Shown: positions 1 through 12,408 of the stretch, one piece after another
Layout: each line of letters opens with the position of its first letter
Position numbering within the stretch: position 1 is the stretch's first letter
Assembly: GCA_964030785.1 (NCBI GenBank)
Contig: OZ034975.1
Span: 105,701-169,700 of the forward strand
Origin: Siderastrea siderea
Lineage: Eukaryota > Cnidaria > Anthozoa > Scleractinia > Rhizangiidae
Direction of reading: 5' to 3'
Length of the DNA stretch: 64,000 nt
Program-made: the position numbers and the translations under genes
The notes under the pieces: generated by a model
Told to the model about the DNA's origin: nothing
The model's database searches: none
What the model saw: the letters and a program-made list of their open reading frames with translations, nothing else

Positions 1-998
1 TACACAGAGGAAATACAAAGAAAATTACCGTTGTATCTGTAGAATAATCACGCCTTTTAGCAAAAACAAGCCTTTTTTTGTCTTTCTGATTCCCCCAAAA
101 GAGGAAACATAGTTTATCTTTTCACAACAAAGAAATGAGAATGTGACTTAACGACTGCAGTATTCTACAAAATAATTAAGCTCAGCTTTTACTCATATTA
201 TTCCTGCACTCGACTTCAGCATTCACATCCGTCAACCAACATATCTCACTGGAATAACACAAACGTGGGGCTTTTTTGTGACCCCACGTTCACTTTTACT
301 AGCTAGATAAAATGTTTTTACACCTTTAAAACGTGTCTCTTCCTTTATGTCCCTTACCCTGTGATGGTCGGTGCGTCTAAGTGAAAGTGCATCTCGCTGG
401 CGGTCCAATTTGCATGAATCTACATTAAGTGACGTTTTTTTAATGACATCCTTCCCGTGGTCAGGCTGTGATGTATGTTTCCTTTTTTTTTTCCAGTAGG
501 TTTGTGACAGCATTATCTTTTGCGCCGTTATAATAAGTAAGGTCCAACGTTTTTTGTCTGTGCCGGTGTGGTCGTCAATGAGCAAAAAGCTGTGTTTTCG
601 GCTCACCACATGTTCAAAACCACAAAGGGAATCATTAAGTTTGCTTTTTTTTCTACAACAGCCATCGATAATCTTGTTGTTGATGAGTTCACGTACAGCC
701 GCCTTATCTCATCCCCTCATTCTCAGTTTCATTTATACTAGCAGATTTCACATCTTCAGTGTACTCCAGTGTAAAGTTGTCTTCACACCATTTTGAAGAC
801 TAAACGGAAGTCCGACATTCTCCTATTTTACAATGTTAGGGAAATATGGAGTTTGTTTTTATAGGGAACGGGATGTTTTTCTCTCACAGCACTACTCCCA
901 CCAAATTGTTCCTTTGTACCCCGGCAAATCGTACAGTCTTGCTCGTATCTCCTTGGGTTCAACTCGAACTGAAATTGACAGACCACCTTTGAGGCATT
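1..998. other. No gene recognised; 3' flank of the GPCR
   Basis: This is AT-rich sequence without convincing exons. The short open frames on both strands have no recognisable domain, no splice sites and low-complexity composition. It lies downstream of the minus-strand GPCR and probably includes its 3' UTR. Confidence 0.5.
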
Positions 999-2084
999 TT
1001 ACCCATCCCTGTACATTTCCGAGGATCTCGACAAAGAGAAATTGATGGTGAGAGTGCGGAAACGCGACGCAGAAGCGGTGGAGTTCATGTCACCGGGCTG
1101 AATGCCATCTCTTCTGCACAGGGATCTGAGGGCACGGGAAAAATCACGCTTGAGAAACGCGTACAGAATGGGATTGACAAAAGCAACGGCGAAACGAATG
1201 TAATCAAACACCATAAACACTTCTGATGGTACTGAAGGCATGACTTGTGGGAAGAAATAGGTAAAACCAGTCACGTAAAACGACAACCAGCACACAATGA
1301 AGACGGTCAGCATCAGAGCAAAGATGAACAGGGCGCGCGCTTCAGTGGCGATGGGCGCTCGCTGATTGGCGGTGACTGCAGTGCGCGTGTTGTATAGGCC
1401 TTGAATCTCTTTGATTTGTCGGTGAATAACCAGAAACATGCGGACATAGCTGATAGCCATGAACAGCGCGGGAAGAAAGAAGCAGAACACAACGCCGAAG
1501 ATGTTGTATCCCAGAGCGTAGTGGAGTGACACTGGATCGCGCTTGCTAAAGAACTTGGATTGGTCCTCCCAAGCGAGCTGGATTAATGAAGCGAAGAGTG
1601 AAAAGACCCATACGCCAGCTATCACCTTGAGTAGGCGCGGAACGGTCACGATATTGATGTACTTCATAGGGTACATCACATAAATATACCTCTCCAGCGT
1701 CACTATCAGGATGTGGTACATGGTGGACACAGCGATAAAGCGGTAAATGAGAGCAGCCGCTATACACACACCAGCGTCCAGGACTGCGTTACACGCGATG
1801 TTCAGCGGGATTCCAAGGAGGCCGACCATGAGGTCGGACACGGCAAGGCTGATCAGTAAACTGTTAGTTTTTGTTTGAAGATATTCCCGGTACAGAAACA
1901 ACGAAATGACCAGCAAATTAATGGCGATCACACATACGCTGAGAAGGATCAGAAAACCGTCGTAAACTGCATTGAAATACGATTTATCGCCGTCAGGCGC
2001 CGCAGTTGTGTTGAAGTGTGTTTCGGTGTTTTCCATTTCAGTTAAGCAGCTTTGTTCTGCCACGTAATTGCACACTGATGTCAA
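999..2084 (-). CDS. Rhodopsin-class (class A) G protein-coupled receptor, orphan
   Basis: This is a single-exon seven-transmembrane receptor of 361 residues, expected at the plasma membrane and signalling through G proteins. Visible landmarks are an N-glycosylation site NTT at residues 25-27, the TM2 motif LAVSD at 80-84, ERY at 131-133 in place of DRY at the end of TM3, CWLS at 265-268 in TM6 where CWxP is usual, and NPILY at 304-308 in TM7. The tail after TM7 is about 50 residues and rich in Ser, Thr and Arg. The second extracellular loop (about 170-190) contains no cysteine, so the usual TM3-ECL2 disulfide with C107 cannot form; melanocortin/adenosine-like receptors are known for departures at this bond. 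The start is the first Met; Met17 would also leave all seven helices. Intronless class A receptors of this kind are abundant in cnidarians. The ligand is unknown. The fold is secure, the subfamily is not. Confidence 0.9.
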   Translation of the reverse strand: MTSVCNYVAEQSCLTEMENTETHFNTTAAPDGDKSYFNAVYDGFLILLSVCVIAINLLVISLFLYREYLQTKTNSLLISLAVSDLMVGLLGIPLNIACNAVLDAGVCIAAALIYRFIAVSTMYHILIVTLERYIYVMYPMKYINIVTVPRLLKVIAGVWVFSLFASLIQLAWEDQSKFFSKRDPVSLHYALGYNIFGVVFCFFLPALFMAISYVRMFLVIHRQIKEIQGLYNTRTAVTANQRAPIATEARALFIFALMLTVFIVCWLSFYVTGFTYFFPQVMPSVPSEVFMVFDYIRFAVAFVNPILYAFLKRDFSRALRSLCRRDGIQPGDMNSTASASRFRTLTINFSLSRSSEMYRDG

Positions 2085-5000
2085 AATCTGAGTAAAGCTT
2101 ATTTTAACTTAGGTGTAGATTATCGCGATTAGGGCTTCTTTTCACCTGAATCGAGTTATCTTTGCTCTCAGAGTCACATTAGTCGTTATCAGTCTTGTTT
2201 GAATCAGTGTTGAAGGAAGATCCGCTTGAAAACTTGTCCTTTGTCTCAACCCTCCGTCTTGCAAAGGTCAATCTGCACTTTAGCGGAACGGGTTTTCAAT
2301 GCCACTTGTTTCAGACACGTATAAATGTAAAATCAGTTCTTCTGTGACAATAGTTTCCCCGTCTACAGAAGGCTTGTCGACTCGGGTGTGTGGCGGCAAT
2401 TTGATCTGCTGAATGACAGAACTGTAAATTCTTTCACGACTTAGTTTCAAGCATCCGCTGACGGCACCAAGCGCTTGGATCTCTCAAGTTTAAACCTCTT
2501 GTACAGTGTTGCAACCTTTTATAGCCTTTCGGCTAAATAGCGGTTCCTTCACTTGGTTAGGTTATCAATTAAGCGAATTAAGGCCAAGGTTTTCACTAAT
2601 GCACATCTTGAAACAACCTCACTTTTTGTTTCACCTCCAAGGGAGTCTTGTTTAAACGCCTACAACAATTCTTGAAAATAAAACATCTTTTTGATCTTTG
2701 AAAACCAACAATGGTGTTACCTTAACATTCACTGTGTGGCGGTTCTCAGAAAGAAAAACACGAAAACCCGGCGGCGAGTTTTAAGTAAACTCGTAGAATT
2801 TCAGTTCCGATGTGATTGCTGTTTTAGGCGTTCATTACCATTAGGTCTCCCACGCACTCTAGAAGGAAGAAATTGAAAGGTGCTGAGATCGGCAAAGGCT
2901 AATAACTTTGCGTTATTAAACCCCAAAGGAAACACGCGTGTTTTGCTCGTCTAAATTGGCTTGATTGACCCCGCGAAGGAAACCGAACACAATCTCCAGA
3001 AAACAAGGATAGTAAGGTGTACGGCTCGCTAATGCCTCGGTAGCGTTTGGCCTTTTTTCTCCCTGATCAAACAAAGAAACCGTCTCTTTATACCAATTGT
3101 AGCGATTATCAAGTTTCTATTGTGGTGCGTCGGTAAAATGTTTGAAGGCCAGCTGTTTAGCAACGAGTTTATAATGATTTCAACAGATAAGCGGCTCGGT
3201 TTGCTTTCATTTCCCCTCTCGCGCTCTCCGGGGTTTCTACTTCGTTGAAGGAAAATCAAAAGCTAAATATCGTAAATTGCACCTCCTGGAAGCGTATTAT
3301 TTCACAATAAATGCACTGAAAGGGAATTGGTGCTTTAGATTTACTGTTGCGAGTGTAAACAAGTTGTACGGGGTTATTTGTTTAGCCTCGACGTATTATG
3401 ACGTGTCTTTTTATTACCGGAAAGTTCGTCTCATGAAGATGTCTACACCTGAGAAACGCTTCCAATGCATGCAGCAGCTTTACCGCGGTTACCATGACAA
3501 CAAAGACATTGATACTTTCCCGGGTTGCGTCCTGTGGAGGCGTGAACAAGTCTTGTAAAACCGTACGTGGCGCCACAGTGGTTTTGACTTTTTGACTCTC
3601 GATTCCGAGTACGGGGTCCTCGGCTGGTTTCCAATCATATTTATTTTATTTCATTGTTTATTGTGTAAAAATAAACTTACTCTTCAAAGCTCCCGAATTT
3701 GCATTTGACAAACTTCAAATTTGATGTTTTGAAGCTAAAGGGGGAAAGGTGAGCTTTTATTTTGCAAAAGTAAGAGGCAGATTTAAGTGAAAAACACTGT
3801 CCACTTTTTTTATGGAATTGATTCTGCTTCGAAGAGCGTTATTGCTGTGTATTTTTTAAAAATGGCTCCGGAAACAAAGATAAGATTGTTAGCTAATGAA
3901 TTTTAGAAAGTGATTCAAAATTTCCCCGGAAACGCTCGTCTTTGTGACTACACTGTCTTTTAACTTTTAACGCTATTTTCCGCGGCTGAATTATTCAGAC
4001 CGGTTTCGTGCTCCGATTTATCATTCCTCACCTAGCAAGACAATTAAAAAAACACATTTATATTGGTTCGTAACAAAATAAACTGGAAATGCGGGAGGAA
4101 GAAATGTGATATTTTCTTCATTTTCCAAATTGTGTGATCTGTGACAAGCCAGAACAGGAAAGCATAATAAGCTGCTCTTATTCAAACACAATGACAACAC
4201 ACTTGATTAAAATTTACAAAGCTTTTCTAAACTGTCTCCCACAAAGTTAATCTGACTTTATTTTTTAGGTGTTCACTATCGTTGCCATCTCAAGCGAACA
4301 AATGTAGAAGTTAAATTGATGTGACTTGTAAAAAGTACAAACGAGTTTGCGTGTGTGATAAGAAATCTGTAAAATTACCTACACGTATCATAGCTTAATG
4401 ATGACACTTTGCGTGCAAGTAAATGGCACTTTTCCTTCAAAAAAAAACAGCAAGTTTTTTGTTAATCAAAACAACATATGAAAAAGCAATAGATCTTCAA
4501 TTAGTCATTTTTAGTAAGGTTTTAGTGAACGTTTTTTGAAATAAAATAACGAAATTGAAGCCCGGAATCTCGAAAAAAAGAAATTATTGGCCGCCTCTAT
4601 TTGATACATTTGTTGTAGAGTGTTGCTTTTTTTTTTTTGTCTGTTTTTTTGTCTTCTTGTATTATTAGTGCACAATCTTTGTTCATCCAAGCACAGTTAG
4701 AGTGCCGGACAGATTTGTATTTTTCATACGAAAATATTGCGATACTTTTATAAACAGCAACACGAACAAAATAATGACGAATGACTTCTCGATAGTTTTT
4801 GTGTTTAAGAGTGGCACGATAAATAACGCGTTACAAGTTCGTTAGAGCACAAATACGTGAATAAAGAATCCTCAAGAAAGACATGAATAAAGACATGTTT
4901 AAGAGCGACAAGATAATAGCACGTAAACTGAATGAATAAAGAAATTTAGATTTTGAGGTCCTTATAGACGGACCTGTTCTAAAGAGGATATTCACGACAG

Positions 5001-6960
5001 ATACAAATAAGGAAATCGTCGTTAATAAGAACGGTTTTTGTGTTATCAATCTTTGTACATTTCGAAGTGGTGTTTTATGGACTCTTTAAACCAAATAGCG
5101 GTGTTAAATCCCCTTTTTCTGGGGTTTAATTTAGTTTCTCTTCTATTACACATTCAGCAGTGTAAAAACCAATGTGAATCTGTTTTTCTATGTTCCCTAA
5201 TAAACTCACGTGCGACGGCACTGCAAAGAAAGTTAGTGACGATTGTTTATGAGTGCTAAGTAATGTTTTGAATCACCGTGGTCCGCACATGCAACCGACT
5301 CACAGGCAGTTGTACCTACGAATTGAAATCGAGAACGAAATACAAGAATATTTTACAAACTGGTCGCTTTCCTTGGCTTTCTGTAAGGCATCTAAGAAGA
5401 AAACTAGCATCCCTACTAAGTGCCGTCTCACTTTCCTGCTTTGCTTTTAACAATGTTACAAAATAGTAATAAAGAATGCCTCGGGGAAAAATTTTTCTAG
5501 AACAAAAGTAAAAATTTGAATTTTTCTTGAGAGAACTTCAACAAAAGATTAAAATCTTCCTTGCGAAAAGCTGTCGTGGGTAATCTTGAAGATGAGAAGC
5601 AGTTAATTTCCTTTTTGCGATCAACAGCAATTTGAGAATGACGTCTTGTTAATGGCAGTGTGACAGAGTAATGAATAGAGGATGGCAAGACTTCCGACCG
5701 CGTAAACGAACCCAACTCTAGGACAATCTAAAAAAAACCATTTAAGTTGCAATATTTGGCTTGCCATATGCACTACTCTGAAAAAAGACTAAAACGCACA
5801 TGGACTAAAACATGAATTCGTAGAACTCTCTGGCTTGTTTATTGAATAATTCATTTTGAATGCATTATCACCACGCGACACGCGATGTATTTTGTCAGTT
5901 CAAGGGCGAAACCGAACCTAAAATTGGAATTCCTGAAACCGCAAACCAATGTTAACAGTTGCTTTTTAAACGGTAATGTCTCTCATAGCTTTTCCTGACA
6001 CGATCAGGAAATCCATGCCTGACTATCGTTTAAAAGGTAAAAGGTAAGGAGAGTTTCAAAATTGAACATAGCTAAGGATTTAAGAACTATGCTATCTCTG
6101 CTATTTACGATCCTTTCATTGAAAGGCAACTTTAGCCTGGCACCGTCTCCATACTTTTTGACGCTTGACTTGGCCAAGAAATTGTTTTTATAAATGACAA
6201 ATGCTCTTTTTGACAAATCGTATTATTATGATACCCAAGTGTTAAATTTCAGGAAAACACGGAAATCTAACGAGTAATTATACGATATTAAACACGGATT
6301 TAGGGATTTGCATCGCGAGTCCCTATCTCTCATTTGCCTGAGTGATTAACGCTCGCGGTTTAGGTAATCCATGGAAAGTGGAGTTATACAAGCCAAACAC
6401 GTCCTCATAAAAGAAATAAAAAGAACTTCAACTAAACGTCAATGTCTAGCGATATATTTTAATTTCAAGTGACTAAAAGACGGAACTTAATTGCAATAAT
6501 TTATCTTCCATGCATATACTTGCTGAACTGTCCTTCGTGATGTCAAATTCGTTGTGTAAGTTTGTCAGATAAGAAGGAAGATATAACCAAAACAACTGTA
6601 ATGTCCAAAAAAAAACAAAACAAAACAAAACAATAAGGAGCACGTACTTTCTTCCGTATACATGCGCTTCCTCGACTTCACCCAGGAGGGGAGAGTAATC
6701 CGTAAAGGAAGCCGGCTAGCCTGTAGCTGCAAAGTGAGTGTAGGCGTGTTGCTTGCTTTTCTTTGACACGTAAATTGAAAACATGAATCGTGGTGAGAAA
6801 AGGAAACAACTGTTTGTTTGTAATTGGAGTGGGGGCAAAGTGCTAGATTATGCTTAAGCAGAACCGACTTTCGATAAACAAATATGTGACTGACCTAAGT
6901 TAAGGTTCTCTGATCGCACATTGTCTTTACGTGAGCTGTGCGAGTGTACTTGTGTTATTC
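2085..6960. other. Intergenic region without recognised genes
   Basis: No ORF here shows a domain, a signal peptide or matching splice sites. The first few hundred bases are upstream of the minus-strand GPCR and should contain its promoter, but no clear TATA element stands out. A short AAAAC microsatellite sits near 6611-6632. Confidence 0.5.
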
Positions 6961-6975
6961 CTGAGGGTGGGACAG

Positions 6976-7160
6976 TACCATGAGAGTGGAACCCGATATA
7001 ACGAAGAGCCAAGGGACTCGGAAAATGTGTTCGCCATAACGGGGGTTCGTTATATCAGGCTCTTTTCCATACATTTCACTATTACTGGGCTGAAGAATGT
7101 CGTTCGCTATACTGGGGTATTCGTTATATAGGGTTTCACTATGTCGGGGTTTCACTGTAC
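6976..7160. mobile_element. Tc1/pogo-type MITE relic
   Basis: The left side reads GTGGAACCCGATATAACGAA. The right side holds the same words inverted, with two partial copies of a 'gttatat-gggtttcac' motif. It ends at CACTGTA, and a TA dinucleotide borders both sides. The paired ends, small size and TA flanks fit a non-autonomous mariner/pogo-like element. There is no coding sequence. The exact left end is blurred by substitutions. Confidence 0.45.
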
Positions 7161-7741
7161 TAATACCCCCTGAAAAAACCTCAAATGCAAGCAGCGGAAC
7201 CACTCAGTTTACACGGAACAAGCCCAATGCACCTTGAAAGTACTATTAATTACTACCCTACAAAAACCAGCTGCAGATAATTTGACGAAGAAGTATTCAA
7301 AGGATCGGAAACAGCGAACGCATGATTGCTAGAGACCTGAAGGCAGATAACGGGAAACAAGATAGACAAAACAACTGGAAACAGTGCGAAGGTAAATTTG
7401 GGATTCATGAGCCGGCGCCGGGAGCAGTTGAACATTGATAATCAAAGCAAGATCGGTCACTTCCCATCTTACGATTTCAGATTATTTTATCATACCTAGT
7501 TCGTATTATCTGCCCATGGGCCTCCAAAGGTTAGCACACACGTTCTATACTTTGCTCCACTTGGTAGGGTGCAGCGGCGTGCCGCAGAGTGCAGGGGGGA
7601 GGTATTTTGAGGGTATGGGAATTCGTCGCAACATTTTCTTCCCAAGATTGGTAGGCAATCGTATGCAATACAGTGGAGTCCTATTATCTCGACCGTCATG
7701 GGGATCAGGGGATAAAACCTTCTTCACTTTTCTTTTTTAGC

Positions 7742-7778
7742 CCCCGAAGAAGGTTTGTTTTGCAAACCGAAATGTCGG
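7742..7778 (+). ncRNA. Hammerhead-ribozyme-like motif, degenerate
   Basis: The order of elements is CCGAAGA, a perfect AGGTTTG/CAAACC hairpin, then GAAAT. This matches the hammerhead core CUGANGA - stem II - GAAA with substitutions in the first box. Penelope-like retroelements carry such motifs in their terminal repeats, so this is probably a relic of one. Cleavage activity is unlikely with the altered core. Confidence 0.3.
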
Positions 7779-7920
7779 GCAAATACATCACTTTATTTCA
7801 CTTCTGTCTCAATTTTAATTTCTCAATCTTCTCGCCGTAAGGATCAGTTTACCGTTTTAATTGTTTACTGATCCAGGTCTACACAAGATCCGGCACTCCT
7901 TACGGGTTTGTCGCTGTGGT

Positions 7921-7921
<1 letters not shown>

Positions 7922-7976
<55 letters not shown>
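7922..7976. repeat. (TAA)n microsatellite
   Basis: An uninterrupted TAA run of about 18 units. Both overlapping ORFs (Ile-rich on each strand) are artefacts of this repeat. Confidence 0.95.
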
Positions 7977-7978
<2 letters not shown>

Positions 7979-8285
7979 TAACTGTCTCGCTAATCACCCT
8001 CACAAGTTCAGCAAGAACGCAGCTCAGAAATAACCATACATTCCAGGAAATGTCACGACATTTGATATCAGTCACGCTTGCTGGGAAACAGTCACGCCGA
8101 GATAGTGACCGAGTACGTATAACCATTTCAAGGAAAAGCTCGCCATTTTTGGAAATGCCAGCCATTTCTGGAAATAGCTAACTCAAAGATACCACAAGCC
8201 ACAAGAGGAACTTGCGTAAACTAACTCGCAATTAGTCAGAATGGTCTTCAAGTATCATTAGGGAGCTTAAGCATTAAGTATAATT

Positions 8286-8627
8286 AGAGAGCTTAAGCAA
8301 GCACGACGACGACGGCATCGAAAACGGCATTGAACAAAAGGTTTAATTAGCAAAACAATAACTCTGCACGTGCGTTATACCGTTTGGTACATTTCTTTGC
8401 CGTCCTGTGCAAAACAACGACGTGAAATGACCAAATTCACAGTTTAATGCCGGGGAACGTGAACGCACGACAACGACAATTGGCCGTCCCTGCTAATTCA
8501 GTTCCCGAGCAATTCAGTCCGACGCTGAAGAAGTTGGAACAATCACGAAGTAGCTCAAGTAACATGGATTTATGTTTTGAAGTAACGTTCTCGTTGCCAT
8601 CGTCGTCGTGACTGCTTAAGCTCCCTT
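8286..8627. mobile_element. MITE with AGGGAGCTTAAGCA-type inverted ends
   Basis: The left end reads AGAGAGCTTAAGCAAGCACGACGACGACGGC. The right end is its inverse, GTCGTCGTGACTGCTTAAGCTCCCT, giving inverted repeats of about 40 bp. An extra half-copy of the terminal word lies at 8263-8276, just outside. No ORF is present. Superfamily not determined; no clean target duplication seen. Confidence 0.6.
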
Positions 8628-8635
8628 CTGTGCTT

Positions 8636-8859
8636 TACACTACGAGCGATCTCTCTTTCCGCTCAGGGATAATCGAGCGACCATAAAACCGCGTGCCGCA
8701 TAGGAACGTGACCCGCGTGTTTGTGGTGAGCTGTAAAGAGAGATTCTCTTTCCGCCTCACCATACGTGCTTTAAGCTTCAGTTACACGCGGCAGGCGATT
8801 TTCCCGCTTGCTCACGCAGGTGGTCTTCCCCGAGCGGAGAGATACTGCTTGTAACCTTA
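8636..8859. mobile_element. Mutator-like MITE, same family as the one near 60 kb
   Basis: The ends are TACACTACGAGCGATCTCTC and its inverse around GAGATACTGCTTGTAACCTTA. The inner words TCTCTTTCCGCTCAGGGATA and CGAGCGGAGAGA also recur in the better preserved copy at 59949-60183. The flanking duplication is degraded here. Confidence 0.55.
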
Positions 8860-9177
8860 TTTTGCTTGCGCTATCACAACTTGAATCGGTACCTTTGACG
8901 CAATGGAAATCCACCGTCAAATATTAAAGTAAATGATATGTCTTTTTAATTTGATATACCTCTGGCTTCTTCAATAATAAACAAACGTATGCAGTGATTC
9001 TCTTGTGAAATATTCATCTAAACGGAGCCTTTAGGTGCAAAAAGACCCAGAATTGACTGGTCCCACAGCAATTGTTACAGATCAGAGGTGTCAAGCTAAA
9101 CGACATGTATTTTTCTATGGTTCTACGCTCCCCTGACAGTACTAATTGGATATCACGAACTGGTAACTCACTAGTTA

Positions 9178-9201
9178 GTTCTTACAAAATTAAAAAAGTA
9201 A

Positions 9202-9233
<32 letters not shown>

Positions 9234-9432
9234 GCGTCATGGGTCGCGTTTACACGCAAATCGCGCGCATATACGTACGCAAATTTGTTAGGGTGCACAA
9301 ATGTAAGGCCTGTTGCATACTCACAAAATCAAAAAGATAACATCGTCATGGGTCGCGTTTACCCACAAATCGTACATATATACGCACGCAAATTTGTCAG
9401 GGTGCACAAATGTAAAGCCTGTTGCAACCTCC
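9178..9432. repeat. Two-copy tandem duplication (about 110 bp) with an embedded TTA microsatellite
   Basis: The block beginning CTTACAAAATTAAAAAAG and running through GTCATGGGTCGCGTTTAC to AAGCCTGTTGCA occurs twice in a row (the marker GTCATGGG starts at 9237 and 9346). The first copy contains a TTA expansion at about 9200-9233. An ORF across the block is a by-product. Confidence 0.75.
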
Positions 9433-10016
9433 TTTTTTACCGAAAATACAACACAAAAAGAGAAGAAGAAGGAAACACGAAAAGGAAATCGCAGGTATAA
9501 TATGGATTAACGATGCGTAAAGAATATAACAAATTTTAAAGTGGAAAAGAACCTTTTTTAAGAGTTTTTCTTGCATAATAACGAAATTAGTCGGAAGGCA
9601 AATCGAGGGCTTCACCAAACGCAAAAAAGCACACGGAGAACAAACGGAAGCTGCAAAGAACGGCACTTAACAGATTTCACAGATTTCGAAACCTGACGCT
9701 GACAGTGGTAAACATCCAACATACCATTTACACACTTATCTCCATACGTTTATTTCTTATTATGTTATCGCTCGTTGAATCTTGTCTGGAGTCAGTGTAA
9801 TCGCACGACTTCCGTGTAAAACAGTTACCGACTGAACTTCGTAGATAAACAAGTATATCTACCTACCTAAAATAAATTGTCCAGGCAACTGGACAATTGG
9901 CAAATTGTCCAGGCTGAAAGATGGCGAAGGGTGGAGTCTGCGCCCGCCGAGTAAAACTATTAGTTTTCCTGGAGTTAATGCTAAGTTAAGATAAGATTTT
10001 GATGTCACAGAAGTTG

Positions 10017-12355
10017 CTATTTCTTTCCTTCGATCATGATGATGTGATATCCAAAGTTTGTTTTGACCGGTGGGTCTGTGTAGACTGGTTTGTCCGCTGT
10101 GCTTGGTGACAAAGCAAATGCGGCATCTTGAAATGGACCGACCTGTTCAACAAACAAAACGATTAAAAAATCTCATCAGCAACACAGAAAGTACACACAA
10201 GATTATTTAGACAATCCCTCGTCATAAGCATATGTTAACTTATAGTTACCTCATAGTTATCTTATAGTTACCTTATAGTTATCTTAGTTACCTTATAGTT
10301 ATCTTATAGTTACCTTATAGTTATCTTATAGTTACCTTATAGTTATCTTATAGTTACCTTATGGTTGTCTTATAGTTACCTTATAGTTATCTTATAGTTA
10401 CCTTATGGTTGTCTTATAGTTACCTTATACTTATTTTATAACTACCTTTTTATTGTTAGTTGGTGTCCCCTATTAGCAGGGGGATTTCCCTCTGCTAGAC
10501 ACTTTTTAGACACGTTAATAACGTTCATTCATTCAAGCGTGGGATCTCATTGGCTCCCAAACATGCTCAAAGCTCATATCCAACAAGTAGAGACGTCGTG
10601 TGAAATAGATGCCACAAGGCTTTTTTTAACAGAGGAGAGTGATTTGGTACATTTATAACATTTCCCGTGCACCAGGGTTGTCTATATTATAAAACAACTA
10701 CATCACTCAATCTCGTCATACATGAGGCGGGTGCTTCCTGCCTCATTGGCTCATCATGGACTGTAATAAATAAATTATGATAAACAGTTGGTGTGCTATT
10801 GTGTCTTACCATAGATCCCCTTGTCATCCATCCTAGATCACCCTAACAGTTAAATAATAAGAGAGAATCAAACTCACACAGAATACATACTAGCCTTTTT
10901 AAAATAGTGCGAAGCAGGGGCATGAACAGGGAAAAGGTGAAGAGAAGAGGGGTTCTTTTCCCTCTCTTTTTCTTTGTGGTGAATCCCACTATCTAAACAT
11001 CTAGAACAGGCTAACTACACAAAGTGAAGGCTCAAATAGTCATCAAAGTCCTAAAACCACACTATCAACTGTTTAAGCAGACATCTTCTACAGGTGCAGA
11101 CCCTATGGATATTAAATTTAGGAGGACTCATTTAAGCAAATTGATACTTAAACTATAACTTCCAAATAATTTCACAATTATAATTATTTCCCATAATTGC
11201 AAGCACAACAAGAGACAATTATAAAACGTTTTAATCAGATCCTTTCCAAAAATTATTGTAATTAATAATGATTTGGAGATACATAAACAAGTAAAAACTA
11301 ACGAGAACAAGTTCCAACGTTTCGGCAACTTCATGATGCCATTAGCAAGGATAATGGTGTCACGAAGTCGCCGAAACGTTGAAACGTTAGTTTTTACCTT
11401 TATAAAAATTATTGTCGTGCAAAAATTAAGTCATATACTTAAGAGAAAGTGGTCAGACAAGTGACTTTCTGTCACCTCCACTTTTTCACAACCAAACTGT
11501 TATTTTAGGTTTTCCATTTCTTGTTCAATGATTTCTGAGGAGCTTTCTGGGAAAGAAAGACTGGCTACAGAGTCCACCATGGTTTTAGCCAGTGGTTGAA
11601 AATTAAGCCTGGTGTAGGCATATTGCTTTCTAGAATTTTAGAAGATTAAGTGCATTTCCCATGAATTTCTTTTCAGAGTGGGAATGCACAGGACACCAAG
11701 ATATCCTACTAGCTAAAAGCTGGGTTCCCAGTGTAGTCAGCACTGGATTCAGCATTCATGTATGTCTTGGACCTCACGTTCAGCATTTCTGTATTGGTGC
11801 CAGCATTCATGTACATCTTACCCCTTGTCTTGCTTTGTCTTCACTGTATGCTGTTGCCACTTCATTGAACTTCTGACCTTCCTTTAACTTGGCCATGGCT
11901 TCCATCACTTTTGAGTGCTTCTCACACAGAATGTGTCGTACCTTGTTTTTACAGTAAAACATTTTTAATTAGTGGTAATTGACATCATGAAAGTTTTGTC
12001 ATTTTCTCATAGTAATCAATGTATCAGGTGTGCACAGACATCAGATCTGTAAGTCAGAGTGAGTGCTGTTGGGAAAGGTGGGAGATTTGCCGAAATAATT
12101 ATAACTATAGGTATGAGCTGATGCAAAGGGTTTACTAAGATGGTTTGGCCACATATGTTGAATGGATCAGAGAATTTCTCAAAGCTATTTTTGGACAGAG
12201 ATCCACTCAAGGTAATGGCATCTTATATGTGGTTCCATTCAAATGCAGACTTTGCGGTGATGGAACTTGGCTGAGAAAAGAAAAAACTGGAGGGATGTGC
12301 TGACACATTATTTTGGTGTGACAGTACCACCGATGAAAAGACGATGATGACGATG

Positions 12356-12408
<53 letters not shown>

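Noticed and set aside
7857..8181. Two overlapping ORFs of about 100 residues rich in Ile
   Set aside because: They are translations of the TAA microsatellite.
11300..11395. CAACGTTTCGGCAACTTCATGATG and its inverse as another hammerhead motif
   Set aside because: The inverted GCCGAAACGTTG words resemble Penelope terminal repeats, but the CUGANGA box is not present on either strand.
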